A stretch of 29,717 bases of DNA, from assembly GCA_031364505.1 (NCBI GenBank), contig JANLWK010000345.1, positions 1-29,717 of the forward strand, read 5' to 3'. A program made the translations under genes and the position numbers. Each line of letters begins with the position of its first letter. Position 1 is the first letter of the stretch. The notes beneath the pieces are model-generated. The model was given only the letters and a program-made list of their open reading frames with translations, searched no databases and was not told where the DNA came from. Shown here in pieces: positions 21,138 to 29,267 of this stretch. The stretch comes from JANLWK01 sp031364505 (lineage in GTDB: Bacteria; Eisenbacteria; RBG-16-71-46).

Positions 21138-23138
21138 TTGAGCCTATTGAAGGGCCCATTGAACCCCTCGTCCCGACGCCCGCGCTGGGCCCCAGGCGGC
21201 CCGCGCCTCGCGGCTCTCCTCGCCATCGCTTTGTTTCCATGCGGTTTCGCCGCCCCGGCCACGGCGCAGACGGCCGACTCCACCGTGGCGCCCGCCCCGG
21301 CCACAACGGCCGCTCCGGCGACCCCGCCCGCGACGTCCGCCGCGCCCGCCCGGCCTGCGTTCGAGACGCTCGACGCCATCGGTCTCGAGAATATCTCGGT
21401 CGACACCGCGAGCGTCCCGCCCCGATTCGGATACGAGAATCGGCGCTACCGGCACCCGATGGACGTCCTGGGCGAAATCGAGCGCGCCGCACCGGGCCCC
21501 TTCGTCGGCATCGAGCGGCGGCTCGGGCTCGCCACGGCGTCGATCGCCGTCGACCCGCGCAACGCGCCGGTCTCGTTCCGCGTGCGCTTTCCCAGCGACG
21601 CCGATTTCACGCCCCCGCCGCCGGGCCCTGTCGCGGAATCGAGCCGGCACGGCGTCTACTTCCTCGTGCGCCCGCTGTTCTCGTACGAGCTCGGCCACAT
21701 CAACGTGCCGGTGCAGTTCCGCTACCAGGCCGAGCCCATCCTCCGCTACAACCCGTGGCCCGGCGCGCGCATGACGGCATCGGTCGTGCTGCCGCTCTAT
21801 AACGACTTCGACTTCGATCCGGTGCATCCCGACGTCGACGAAGTGCGTCCCGGCATCGTGTCGCTCGAGCAGTTCATGTGGGTGCCACGCGGCGCGCTGC
21901 TCTCGGGCACGGCGGGACTCTTCGGCGACAATCGCTACGGCGGATCCTTCGGCGCTGCGCGCCCGCTGCTCGGCGGCCGCGTACTCGCCGACGCGCAGGT
22001 CGACCTGACGGGATTCGTCGCGTTCGAGCCGGACGGCGTGAGCGCCTCCGACCTCAATCACTGGAGCTCGTTCGGCGGGCTCACCTGGTACGTGCCACGC
22101 CTCGACGCGGCGGTGCGCGTCCGCTACGCCCAGTTCCTTTATGGCGACCATGGCCTGCACACCGAGTTCCGCCGCAGCTTCGGCGACTTCGAGTACGCGC
22201 TGTTCCTGATCAACTCGCGGGACTTCCGCGTCGAGGGCATCCGCCTGACGCTGCCCGTGTGGCCGCTGACGCGCCCGGCGCGCGGCCCCGTGCGGGTGTA
22301 TCCGATCGAGCGTTTCCCGATCAGCTACCGCACCGATGCGACCCCGGTCGGACTCTTCGTCGGCGGCGTGGCGTCCCGGGAGACGTACCTCGAGCAGCTC
22401 TCCCCGGCGGCCCTGGGGGCCAACCGGTTCCGCTACGAGCGCCGCGTCAACCCCCCGGAGCCGGCCGGTCCGCCGCCTCCGATCGAGTGGATGAACAGTT
22501 CCGGAATGAGCGGCTTCGTCTTCACGCCCTGGGCGAACGTCCTTCGGGAGGGGACGATTTCGGTGGATTACACCCATGTCCCAAAACAGTGGTCGTTCGA
22601 TCACCGGAACGAGTCGGACAATGAAGCGAACTCGCTCACGATCGGCCTGCTCCCGCGGATCGAAGTGAGCCTTAGGTTTACGCGGTTGCCCGGCGTGCAC
22701 GGCGGCATTGATGTCGAGGATCCCGACAACGTCATCACCACCGACACCGATCACATGGCGAGCGGACGTTTAGCGCTACTAATCCCGAGAGGGTGGCGTC
22801 CGGGTCTCGCGATCGGAGCGGAGGACGTCGAGGGCACGCGACGATTCAATTCGTCGTACATCGTTTCCGGCGTCGAGCATGAAATAAAATACGTGCAAAC
22901 TAGGTTCAGCGTGGGTTATGCTCCTCGTGTCTTTAGGGCAACTCGTCATGTCCTCGACGGCGGATTCGGCGCCGCTGAGGTATCACCATGGCGGGCTGTG
23001 GCAGCCCGGTTGGAGTACGACTCCGAGAAGTGGAATGTGGGAATCGGAGCAGCACTACCGTACGGGTTGAGGTTCCGAGCGGCGGCGCTCAATCTGGAGA
23101 CATTGAGTGTCGGCGTGGGTTGGACCCACAAGCTTTGA
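21138..23138 (+). CDS. YjbH-like outer-membrane beta-barrel protein
   Basis: A 666-aa exported protein. The TTG start at 21138 has GGAGAG about 9 nt upstream; the signal peptide ends at about residue 44 (LAALLAIALFPCGFAAPATAQ), followed by an Ala/Pro/Thr linker. The body is rich in alternating aromatic beta strands (YFLVRPLFSYELGHINVPVQF, GLTWYVPRLDAAVRVRYAQF). A C-terminal part from about residue 455 starts with MSGFVFTPWANVLREGTISV and contains LTIGLLPRIEVSLRFTRLPG, which resembles the YjbH exopolysaccharide-associated barrel family. It ends with a barrel-like WTHKL. From about nt 22560 codon use changes: CTA, TTA, ATA, AGG, CTT and TTT appear, unlike the first two thirds. A role in glycan export is suggested only by family. 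Confidence 0.75.
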   Translation: MSLLKGPLNPSSRRPRWAPGGPRLAALLAIALFPCGFAAPATAQTADSTVAPAPATTAAPATPPATSAAPARPAFETLDAIGLENISVDTASVPPRFGYENRRYRHPMDVLGEIERAAPGPFVGIERRLGLATASIAVDPRNAPVSFRVRFPSDADFTPPPPGPVAESSRHGVYFLVRPLFSYELGHINVPVQFRYQAEPILRYNPWPGARMTASVVLPLYNDFDFDPVHPDVDEVRPGIVSLEQFMWVPRGALLSGTAGLFGDNRYGGSFGAARPLLGGRVLADAQVDLTGFVAFEPDGVSASDLNHWSSFGGLTWYVPRLDAAVRVRYAQFLYGDHGLHTEFRRSFGDFEYALFLINSRDFRVEGIRLTLPVWPLTRPARGPVRVYPIERFPISYRTDATPVGLFVGGVASRETYLEQLSPAALGANRFRYERRVNPPEPAGPPPPIEWMNSSGMSGFVFTPWANVLREGTISVDYTHVPKQWSFDHRNESDNEANSLTIGLLPRIEVSLRFTRLPGVHGGIDVEDPDNVITTDTDHMASGRLALLIPRGWRPGLAIGAEDVEGTRRFNSSYIVSGVEHEIKYVQTRFSVGYAPRVFRATRHVLDGGFGAAEVSPWRAVAARLEYDSEKWNVGIGAALPYGLRFRAAALNLETLSVGVGWTHKL

Positions 23139-23260
23139 AGGACAATCGAGACCACCGCGTAACCACGGATGGGTTGCGCACCAATCGCATGGAGTAGCGA
23201 AAAAAAAGCTCACCGCCACAGGCCCTCCCTTGGCCGTGCGCGAGGAGATGGAGGACCGCG

Positions 23261-23641
23261 ATGCACATCGATCACCGCAACCCGCGCGTTCGCCGGGGCT
23301 TCGCCTTCGTTGCGCTTGCGGCAGTTCTGGGGCTGGCTGCCGTCGGCCTCACGCAGTGTCGCATGGTCAATGACAATGTGACCGGCGTGGACCTCAGGTC
23401 CGGTAACGGACAGCTGAGTGCCCGCAGCACCTGCGTGAAGCAGTGCAACGAGAAGTACAAGGCGTGCAAGCGTAACGAAGAGGCACGTCACAAGGCTGCC
23501 AAGAAGGCTTGTCTCAGCGACAATGCCTGCCGGAAGAACGAAGAGCGACTCCACCACGACAACCAGAAGGCCTGCACTGCCGCGAAGAAGCTCTGCAAGG
23601 CAAGCTGCTACAACGAAGGCGCTGGCAACGCAGGGGCGTAA
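23261..23641 (+). CDS. Small exported Cys-rich protein, twin-CX3C family (copy B)
   Basis: A 126-aa protein; ATG 23261 has GGAGG 6 nt upstream. Hydrophobic export segment (FVALAAVLGLAAVGLTQC), then a Lys/Asn-rich helical domain. Cysteines are at 33, 58, 62, 69, 84, 90, 105, 112 and 116. Six of these repeat exactly the spacing of copy A at 16990-17358 (C-x3-C-x21-C-x5-C-x21-C-x3-C); C69 and C105 are extra and symmetrically placed inside the two 21-residue arms, so they may form one more disulfide. The ending CYNEGAGNAGA matches copy A. Lys is used where copy A has Arg, and the gene is less GC-rich, in line with the altered codon use of the preceding gene's end. Function unknown. Confidence 0.82.
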   Translation: MHIDHRNPRVRRGFAFVALAAVLGLAAVGLTQCRMVNDNVTGVDLRSGNGQLSARSTCVKQCNEKYKACKRNEEARHKAAKKACLSDNACRKNEERLHHDNQKACTAAKKLCKASCYNEGAGNAGA

Positions 23642-23661
23642 TACTCCTGATCGCTGTACCC

Positions 23662-23695
23662 CGACGCGCCGGGCTCGAAAGAGTCCGGCGCGTCG
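23662..23695 (+). terminator. Rho-independent terminator of Cys-rich copy B
   Basis: A 15-bp stem (one G-U pair) closed by a GAAA tetraloop, 23662-23676 pairing with 23681-23695, begins 20 nt after the stop and is followed by TGCTTTG. This is the strongest terminator in the window. Confidence 0.8.
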
Positions 23696-23715
23696 TGCTT
23701 TGCCGGCGCATCGGG

Positions 23716-23744
23716 TTGGCCGCTTCGGGGGATTGAGCTACAGT
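23716..23744 (+). promoter_or_regulatory. Promoter of the 34-aa basic peptide gene
   Basis: TTGGCC (23716-23721), exactly 17 bp, then TACAGT (23739-23744). The start of transcription would be near 23751, about 40 nt before ATG 23792. Sitting directly after a strong terminator, it makes the small gene an independent unit. Confidence 0.6.
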
Positions 23745-23791
23745 CGCCCGTCGCGTTTCAGGAACGTCGTACGCCCATCCGAGGAGAGCTC

Positions 23792-23896
23792 ATGACGTCG
23801 TACAAGCACCGGCTCCGCCGCAAGCGGGCCAAGCTGTCGTCACGGAAGAAGAAGGCGAAGGTCACCGCGGCCGCGAAGGGTCGCCGGCCGCGCTAG
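23792..23896 (+). CDS. 34-aa highly basic peptide, possibly ribosome- or nucleic-acid-associated
   Basis: ATG 23792 is preceded by GAGGAGA at 5 nt, a strong ribosome binding site, and by its own promoter. The product begins MTSYKHRLRRKRAKLSSRKK and ends AAAKGRRPR; 16 of 34 residues are Lys or Arg, with no acidic residue and no hydrophobic core. Such composition is typical of tiny ribosomal proteins (bL34, bTHX types) or nucleoid peptides, but the sequence matches neither signature that I know. The stop at 23896 is 6 nt from the stop of the converging gene. Confidence 0.68.
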   Translation: MTSYKHRLRRKRAKLSSRKKKAKVTAAAKGRRPR

Positions 23897-23902
23897 CGGC
23901 GA

Positions 23903-24631
23903 TCAGCTCAAGTCGACGTACTTGAGATCGAGCGGGCCGAACAGGCCGCCGCCGGGACCGCCGAACCACTCCTGGCCGCGGCGCAGGGACTCCGACGGAA
24001 CGTCGACCACGGGAAGTCCCAGCGTGTCCGTGGCGGCGAGGCGCGGCGTCGTCGGCAGCGCGTAGCGCTCGCTCGCGAGGTAGTCCTCGAACTCGTCGAG
24101 CGTCCACGCGTACAGGGCGTCCACCTCCCAGACGAGCCGGACTTCCTTGCCCGCCACGAGATCCGGCGGATCGTCGGGACCGGCGGGCTTGAGCAGGCCG
24201 ACGGCGCAGCAGTCGCAGCCGAACCAGAACTCGGGCGTTCCCGTGATCACGAGGTTCTCGGTGATGCGGGCCTCGGTCGGCGCGTCCTTCCACACGTTGG
24301 ACAGCAACTCGCTCAGCGCGAACAGGAAGCGCACCAGCGCGCGGGGATCGTCGTTTGCGGCGCCCTTCAGGCCCGTGGCGAGCACGCGCAGATTGCGGAT
24401 CGCCTCGATCCGCACCCACGGCGACCGGCGCGTGCACAGCGCCGTCATCCCCTTCATGCTGCCGTCGAGGCGCTCGCGCGCCACGGCGAGCACGTCCTGG
24501 AAGCTGCCGTCGCCCTTCTCGATGAACTCGACGGCGCGGCGCATCGCCTGGTTCAGGGGCAGGTAGGCGGATCGAAGCGTGGCCCAGTCCTCGGTCAGCC
24601 GCTGCTTCGCAATGACATCCCAATCCGCCAT
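23903..24631 (-). CDS. Conserved-looking protein of unknown function, 242 aa
   Basis: ATG 24631 has GGAGG 4-5 nt upstream and a promoter at 24691-24721. The protein is soluble and cytoplasmic by sequence. The N-terminal half is helical (MADWDVIAKQRLTEDWATLR, AVEFIEKGDGSFQDVLAVAR, RALVRFLFALSELLSNVWKD). The C-terminal half is more beta-like, with a striking FWFGCDCCAVGLLKP segment containing C-D-C-C, then EVRLVWEVDALYAWTLDEFEDYL and a Gly/Pro-rich WFGGPGGGLFGPLDLKYVDLS end. The CDCC cluster could bind a metal or form a disulfide; there is no second cluster nearby. I do not recognise a family. Confidence 0.75.
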   Translation of the reverse strand: MADWDVIAKQRLTEDWATLRSAYLPLNQAMRRAVEFIEKGDGSFQDVLAVARERLDGSMKGMTALCTRRSPWVRIEAIRNLRVLATGLKGAANDDPRALVRFLFALSELLSNVWKDAPTEARITENLVITGTPEFWFGCDCCAVGLLKPAGPDDPPDLVAGKEVRLVWEVDALYAWTLDEFEDYLASERYALPTTPRLAATDTLGLPVVDVPSESLRRGQEWFGGPGGGLFGPLDLKYVDLS

Positions 24632-24690
24632 GATGCCTCCACCCGTCGAGGTGCGCGTTCGGCGCACCCTGGGGCGCGCCGCGAGGGCGG

Positions 24691-24721
24691 AGTATAGCCA
24701 AGCGTCGGAGCGCGGGTCCAA
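24691..24721 (-). promoter_or_regulatory. Putative promoter of the 242-aa protein gene
   Basis: On the minus strand TTGGAC (24721-24716), a 19-bp spacer and TATACT (24696-24691, five of six consensus bases). The spacer is slightly long. The transcript would have a leader of about 53 nt before ATG 24631. Confidence 0.5.
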
Positions 24722-24807
24722 CGGCCGAGGCCACGGGAGCGCCGCCGCGCGACGGACACGAACGCACCCGGCGCACCTTCGCCGCGGCGCGGCGCGGAAG
24801 TGGCCGG

Positions 24808-25884
24808 TCAGTCCGGCGGCGGCACGATCGCGACGCGTCGCTCGAGCGCGCTCGACTCGCGCGCGGCATCGAGCGCGCACTGAACGCGCAGCGCGTCATC
24901 GGCGTTCGGCGTCATCGCCGCACCGGTCGTGATCGCGTCGTGGAGCCGGGCGATCAGCGCGCCGAACGGCGCAACGAGCGCGGGATCGCCGTCGCGCGGC
25001 GAGAGCCGGAGCGCCTCGGGGATCGCGAGCTCCTCGGGCTCGTGCTTCGGCGCGATGCGCCACAGCCGGTAGCCGGTCTCGTCCCAGCGCAGCGTGGCGT
25101 CGCTGCCGTGCACCTCGAAGCGCTCCCAGCGGTAGGGCGCGGTGGCATCGAGATCGACGAGCCCGCTGGCGCCGCCCGCGAACGCATAGCTCACGGTGCA
25201 GGCGTCGTCGGCGGTCGCGATCCCCGTCCGCGGGTCGTCGGGCGCCGGGCCGCGGCGCGGCTGCTGCACGCGCACCGACGCCAGCACGCTCTCCGGCTCG
25301 CCGAGGAACGTGCGCATGCAGTCGGTGTGGTGCGATCCGAGCGCGCCGAGGATCCCTCCCCCGCGCGCGCGGTCGGCGAGCCACGTCATGGGCCTGGTCT
25401 CGGCCCGGGTCCACAGCGCGTAGCGCCCCAGGATCTCGACGCGCCGCGGCGTCCCGATCCCGCCCGCGCGGGCCAGCCCGACGGCATGCCGGCGCGCCGG
25501 GAAGTCGCGGAACTCGTGATTGATCGCGAGCAGGCGGCCGGTCGCGCGCGCCCGGTCGCGCATCTCGAGCGCCTGTACGCGGTCCATCGCCGTGGGCTTC
25601 TCGCACAGCACGTGAGCGCCGCCTTCGAGTGCCGCGAGCGTCATCGGGTGATGGAGGTCGACCGGCGCCGCCACGCTGACGAGATCGGGGGCGACGCTCG
25701 CCAACAGGCGCCGCCAGTCGTGATCGTGGTGCGGGATCGCGGACGCCTCGGCGGCGCGCCGCGTCCGCTCGGGATCCGAGCCCGCGATCCCGATGACCTC
25801 GTAGCCCGGGTGACGCCGGAAACCCTCGACGTGAACCGTGCGGCCGAAGGATGTGCCGAGCACGACGACGCGCAGTCTGGACAT
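24808..25884 (-). CDS. Gfo/Idh/MocA-family NAD(P)-dependent oxidoreductase
   Basis: A 358-aa cytoplasmic oxidoreductase acting on a sugar, inositol or similar polyol. The N-terminal Rossmann domain starts at once (RVVVLGTSFGRTVHVEGF), with the loop reading G-T-S-F-G instead of the usual G-x-G-x-x-G. The family signature CEKPTAMD is present (Lys of EKP is catalytic), followed by NHEFRDFPARRHAV, a GSHHTDCMRTFLGEP active-site helix and the beta-sheet C-terminal domain (LVDLDATAPYRWERFEVHGS). ATG 25884 is chosen because it precedes the Rossmann strand; no strong binding site is seen. It is divergent from the M29 aminopeptidase gene. The substrate cannot be told. Confidence 0.9.
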   Translation of the reverse strand: MSRLRVVVLGTSFGRTVHVEGFRRHPGYEVIGIAGSDPERTRRAAEASAIPHHDHDWRRLLASVAPDLVSVAAPVDLHHPMTLAALEGGAHVLCEKPTAMDRVQALEMRDRARATGRLLAINHEFRDFPARRHAVGLARAGGIGTPRRVEILGRYALWTRAETRPMTWLADRARGGGILGALGSHHTDCMRTFLGEPESVLASVRVQQPRRGPAPDDPRTGIATADDACTVSYAFAGGASGLVDLDATAPYRWERFEVHGSDATLRWDETGYRLWRIAPKHEPEELAIPEALRLSPRDGDPALVAPFGALIARLHDAITTGAAMTPNADDALRVQCALDAARESSALERRVAIVPPPD

Positions 25885-25927
25885 GGGCGGCCACGATCCC
25901 CCGGCGCCGCACGGCCGGTCAAATCGC

Positions 25928-25938
25928 TGTGCTATCCT
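25928..25938 (+). promoter_or_regulatory. Extended -10 promoter of the M29 aminopeptidase gene
   Basis: TGTGC-TATCCT (hexamer 25933-25938, extended TG upstream) lies 43 nt before ATG 25982. It matches the TGTGC-TA element before the YjbH-like gene. No -35 is evident. Confidence 0.4.
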
Positions 25939-25981
25939 CCGTCGCTCGATTCCGACGCTTCCCCCTTGATGGAGCCCGTTC

Positions 25982-27100
25982 ATGCGTGATCCACGCAATG
26001 CCCGGCTGGCCGACGTGATCGTTCGTCACTCCACCCGTCTCGCCCCCGGCGAGGTCTGCCTGGTCGAGGCGTTCGACGTGGCGGACGGCCTGGTGATCGA
26101 GCTGGTCGAGGCGGTCCAGAAGGCGAAGGCGCTCCCGCTCGTTTCGCTCAAGAACGTCGCCGTGACGCGCAGCCTGCTCCAGGGCGCGACCGAAGCGCAG
26201 CTCGAGTTGCTCGGGCGGCTGGAGCTGGCACGCATGGAACAGGTGCAGGCGTACATCGGGCTGCGCTCGGCGGACAACGCCTCGGAGCTGGCCGACGTGC
26301 CGGCCGACAAGATGGCGATGCACGCCCGGCTCGTGCAGAAGCCCGTACACCTCGAGCGCCGCGTCAAGCAGACACGCTGGGTCGTGCTGCGCTATCCCAC
26401 GCCGTCGATGGCGCAATCCGCGAACATGAGCACCGAGGCGTTCGAGGACTTCTACTACCGCGTGTGCACGCTCGACTACGGCCGCATGGCCGACGCCATC
26501 GCGCCGCTCAGGCAGCGCATGGAGCGAACCGACCGCGTCCGGCTGGTCTCTCCCGGCACGGACCTCGCGTTCAGCATCAAGGGCATCGGCGTGGTCCCGT
26601 GCGAGGGGCGCCACAACATCCCCGACGGCGAGTGCTACACGGCGCCGGTGCGCGACTCGGTGAACGGCGTCATCACGTACAACACGTCGTCGCTGCACCT
26701 CGGCACGACGTACGACAAGCTGAGCTTCACGTTCGAGGGCGGGCGGATCGTCCGGGCGACCGGTACGCCTCAGCCGCGGCTCGACGCGCTGCTGGACACC
26801 GACGAGGGCGCCCGCCACATCGGCGAGTTCTCGCTCGGATTCAACCCGTACATCGAGCACCCGATGAAGGACACACTGTTCGACGAGAAGATCGCGGGCT
26901 CGCTCCATTTCACCCCGGGCCAGGCGTACGCCGAGGCCGACAACGGCAACCGCTCCGAGGTGCACTGGGACATCGTGCTGATCCAGCGCCCGGAATACGG
27001 CGGCGGCGAGGTGTGGTTCGACGGTGAGCTGATCCGCAAGGACGGCCGGTTCGTCGTGCCCGATCTCGAAGGGCTGAACCCCGAGCGCTTGACGGCGTGA
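25982..27100 (+). CDS. M29-family aminopeptidase (thermophilic aminopeptidase/AmpS type)
   Basis: A 372-aa cytoplasmic metallo-aminopeptidase removing N-terminal residues from peptides, of the usual family length. Metal-site regions are visible: EGRHNIPDGECYTAPVRDSV (first Glu), HIGEFSLGFNP (second Glu), SLHFTPGQAYAE (His) and SEVHWDIVLI (His and Asp). The N-terminal domain has RLADVIVRHSTRLAPGEVCL, typical of this family. ATG 25982 has GGAG 8 nt upstream. The ABC-F gene follows after 46 nt and is probably co-transcribed. Confidence 0.92.
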   Translation: MRDPRNARLADVIVRHSTRLAPGEVCLVEAFDVADGLVIELVEAVQKAKALPLVSLKNVAVTRSLLQGATEAQLELLGRLELARMEQVQAYIGLRSADNASELADVPADKMAMHARLVQKPVHLERRVKQTRWVVLRYPTPSMAQSANMSTEAFEDFYYRVCTLDYGRMADAIAPLRQRMERTDRVRLVSPGTDLAFSIKGIGVVPCEGRHNIPDGECYTAPVRDSVNGVITYNTSSLHLGTTYDKLSFTFEGGRIVRATGTPQPRLDALLDTDEGARHIGEFSLGFNPYIEHPMKDTLFDEKIAGSLHFTPGQAYAEADNGNRSEVHWDIVLIQRPEYGGGEVWFDGELIRKDGRFVVPDLEGLNPERLTA

Positions 27101-27146
27101 CCGGCCGCGGGGCAGAGACGAACGGCGTGACTCGAGGTCTGCCCGC

Positions 27147-29195
27147 GTGATCCAACTCCAGAATCTCCGCTATTCGATCGGCGCGCGGGTCCTGTTCGAG
27201 GACCTGAACTGGGTCCTGTCGCCGGGCGATCGCGTGGCGCTCGTGGGCCCGAACGGCGCGGGCAAGACCACGCTGCTGCGCGTCATGCTGGGCCAGCTCC
27301 CGCCCGAGTCGGGCTCGCGAGTGATCGCGCGCGGGACGCGGCTCGGCTACCTGCCGCAGGAGGCCGCCGAGCGGTTCGACGGCACGGTGCTCGACCGGGC
27401 GATGGAGGCGCACCGCGCCCTGCTCGAGATGCGCGAGGAGCTGGACGCGCTCCACCAGCGGCTCGCCGGCATCGCTCATGACGATCCGGCACTGGAGGCC
27501 CTGCTCGAACGCGCGGGCGAGCTGCAGCACCATCTGGACTTCCACGACGGCCACACGCTCGAACCCGAGGCGCGCCGCGTGTTGACGGGGCTCGGCTTCT
27601 CGCTCCGCGACCAGGACCGGCCGCTCGCCGAGTTCTCGGGCGGCTGGCGCATGCGCGCCGCACTCGCAGCACTGCTGCTCACCGATCCGACGCTATTGTT
27701 CCTCGACGAGCCGACGAATCACCTGGACCTGCCGGCCATGGAGTGGCTGGAGGACCATCTCACCGAGTTCCATGGCGGCCTCGTCGTCGTCTCGCACGAT
27801 CGCGTGTTCCTCGACCGCGTCGCCACCGAGATCCGCGAGTTGGACCACGCCACGCTGAGCGAATACGCGATGGCGTTCAGCCAGTACCTGGTCGAGCGCG
27901 ATCTGCGCCGCGAGCGGCTCGAGTCCCAGAACGAGCAGCTCGACAAGCGCATCGCCCAGCTCAGCCGGTTCGTCGAGCGCTTCGGCGCCAAGAACACCAA
28001 GGCCGCCCAGGCCCAGAGCAAGCGCAAGATGATCGCCCGGCTGAAGGAGGAGCGCGTTATCCTGCCGCGGCCGCCGCGCGGCATCCGGTTCCAGTTCCCG
28101 AACCCGCCGCACGCCGGCCGCACGCTCATCCGCCTGCGGGACGTCGCGTTCGGCTACGACGCGCGCGACGTGTTCTCGGATGCCCGCATCGAGATCGACC
28201 GCGGCGACAAGGTGGCGATCGTGGGCGCCAACGGCGCCGGCAAGACGACGCTGCTGCGCGTGCTCGCCGACCAGCTGAAGGCCCGGCGCGGCGAACGCGA
28301 GTGCCCGCCGCACACGAAGATGGCCTACTTCGCCCAGCACGCCGCCGAGACACTCGACGGCAACGCGACGGCGCTGGGGGCGCTGGAGGCCGTCGCGCCT
28401 CCCGAGTGGCGGCCCAAGCTGCGCTCGCTGCTCGGCAACTTCCTGTTCACCGGCGACGACGTGTTCAAGTTCTGCCGCATCCTGTCCGGCGGCGAGCGAC
28501 AGCGCGTCGCCATCGCGCGCACGCTGCTCGAGCCCGCGAATCTGCTGCTGCTCGACGAGCCCACGCACCACCTGGACCTCGCCGGCAAGGAGGTGCTCGA
28601 GGACGCGCTCGCCGAGTACCCGGGCGCCGTCGTCGTGGTGACGCACGACCGCTCGCTCATGGCCCGCCTCGCCACGCGCGTGATCGAGATGGACGAGGGC
28701 CGCGTCGTGCTCTACCCCGGCGGTTACGACGACTACGAATCGGCGCGGCTCGCGCGGGCCGCCGGTACCGCGGCCCCCGCGCCGACGCGCCCGGCGGCGG
28801 ACCCGAGACGCGGAGCCCGCGGCGCCGAGGCCGGTGGAGGTCGCGGAGCGACGGACGGCGGACGCGCCGTGACCGAGCACCGGCGTGCCGCGGCGGATCG
28901 CGGGCGCGCCCCCCGCGCCCCCGGCACGCCCGCGCCCGCGCGCGCCGGCGAGCCGGCGACGGCCCTTCGCGAGGACAAGGCCCAGCGCGCGAACCGCCAG
29001 AAACGCGAGAAGGAGATGCAGCGGCTCGAAAAGGACATCCAGGCGCGCGAGCAGCGCACACGCGAGATCGAGGCCCAGCTCGCCGACCCCGACCTCTACC
29101 ACGACGTGCCCCGCTCGCAGACGGTCGTCGCCGAGTACGAGCGCCTGCGTGCCGAGCTCGAGTCGCTGTGGCAGCGGCTGGGCGAGCTGGGGTGA
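27147..29195 (+). CDS. ABC-F family ATPase (Uup/YheS-like), ribosome-associated
   Basis: A 682-aa soluble protein with two ABC ATPase domains and no membrane segment, the ABC-F type that acts on the ribosome E site. NBD1: Walker A GPNGAGKTT (about 34-42), signature FSGGWRMR, Walker B LFLDEPTNHLD (D187-E188). The linker between the domains carries charged helices (RRERLESQNEQLDKRIAQL). NBD2: Walker A GANGAGKTT (360-368), signature LSGGERQR (about 446), Walker B LLLDEPTHHLD (D470-E471). A Pro/Ala/Gly/Arg-rich linker (about 535-605) leads to a C-terminal coiled coil (KREKEMQRLEKDIQAREQ, VVAEYERLRAELESLWQRL) as in Uup. GTG 27147 has GAGG about 9 nt upstream. In NBD2 the usual Asn of DEPTNHLD is His. 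Whether it is a housekeeping or antibiotic-protection factor cannot be told. Confidence 0.93.
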   Translation: MIQLQNLRYSIGARVLFEDLNWVLSPGDRVALVGPNGAGKTTLLRVMLGQLPPESGSRVIARGTRLGYLPQEAAERFDGTVLDRAMEAHRALLEMREELDALHQRLAGIAHDDPALEALLERAGELQHHLDFHDGHTLEPEARRVLTGLGFSLRDQDRPLAEFSGGWRMRAALAALLLTDPTLLFLDEPTNHLDLPAMEWLEDHLTEFHGGLVVVSHDRVFLDRVATEIRELDHATLSEYAMAFSQYLVERDLRRERLESQNEQLDKRIAQLSRFVERFGAKNTKAAQAQSKRKMIARLKEERVILPRPPRGIRFQFPNPPHAGRTLIRLRDVAFGYDARDVFSDARIEIDRGDKVAIVGANGAGKTTLLRVLADQLKARRGERECPPHTKMAYFAQHAAETLDGNATALGALEAVAPPEWRPKLRSLLGNFLFTGDDVFKFCRILSGGERQRVAIARTLLEPANLLLLDEPTHHLDLAGKEVLEDALAEYPGAVVVVTHDRSLMARLATRVIEMDEGRVVLYPGGYDDYESARLARAAGTAAPAPTRPAADPRRGARGAEAGGGRGATDGGRAVTEHRRAAADRGRAPRAPGTPAPARAGEPATALREDKAQRANRQKREKEMQRLEKDIQAREQRTREIEAQLADPDLYHDVPRSQTVVAEYERLRAELESLWQRLGELG

Positions 29196-29246
29196 GCACA
29201 CGTCGTTGACGACCCGCGCGCCGACACGGATTTGATGCGGGGCGAC

Positions 29247-29267
29247 GCGTTCGATGGAGTCGAACGC
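29247..29267. repeat. Hairpin, 8-bp perfect stem
   Basis: GCGTTCGA (29247-29254) and TCGAACGC (29260-29267) pair perfectly over a 5-nt TGGAG loop. It lies 51 nt beyond the ABC-F stop and could end that transcript, though no U run follows. Its right arm is also the start of the first direct repeat. Confidence 0.5.
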
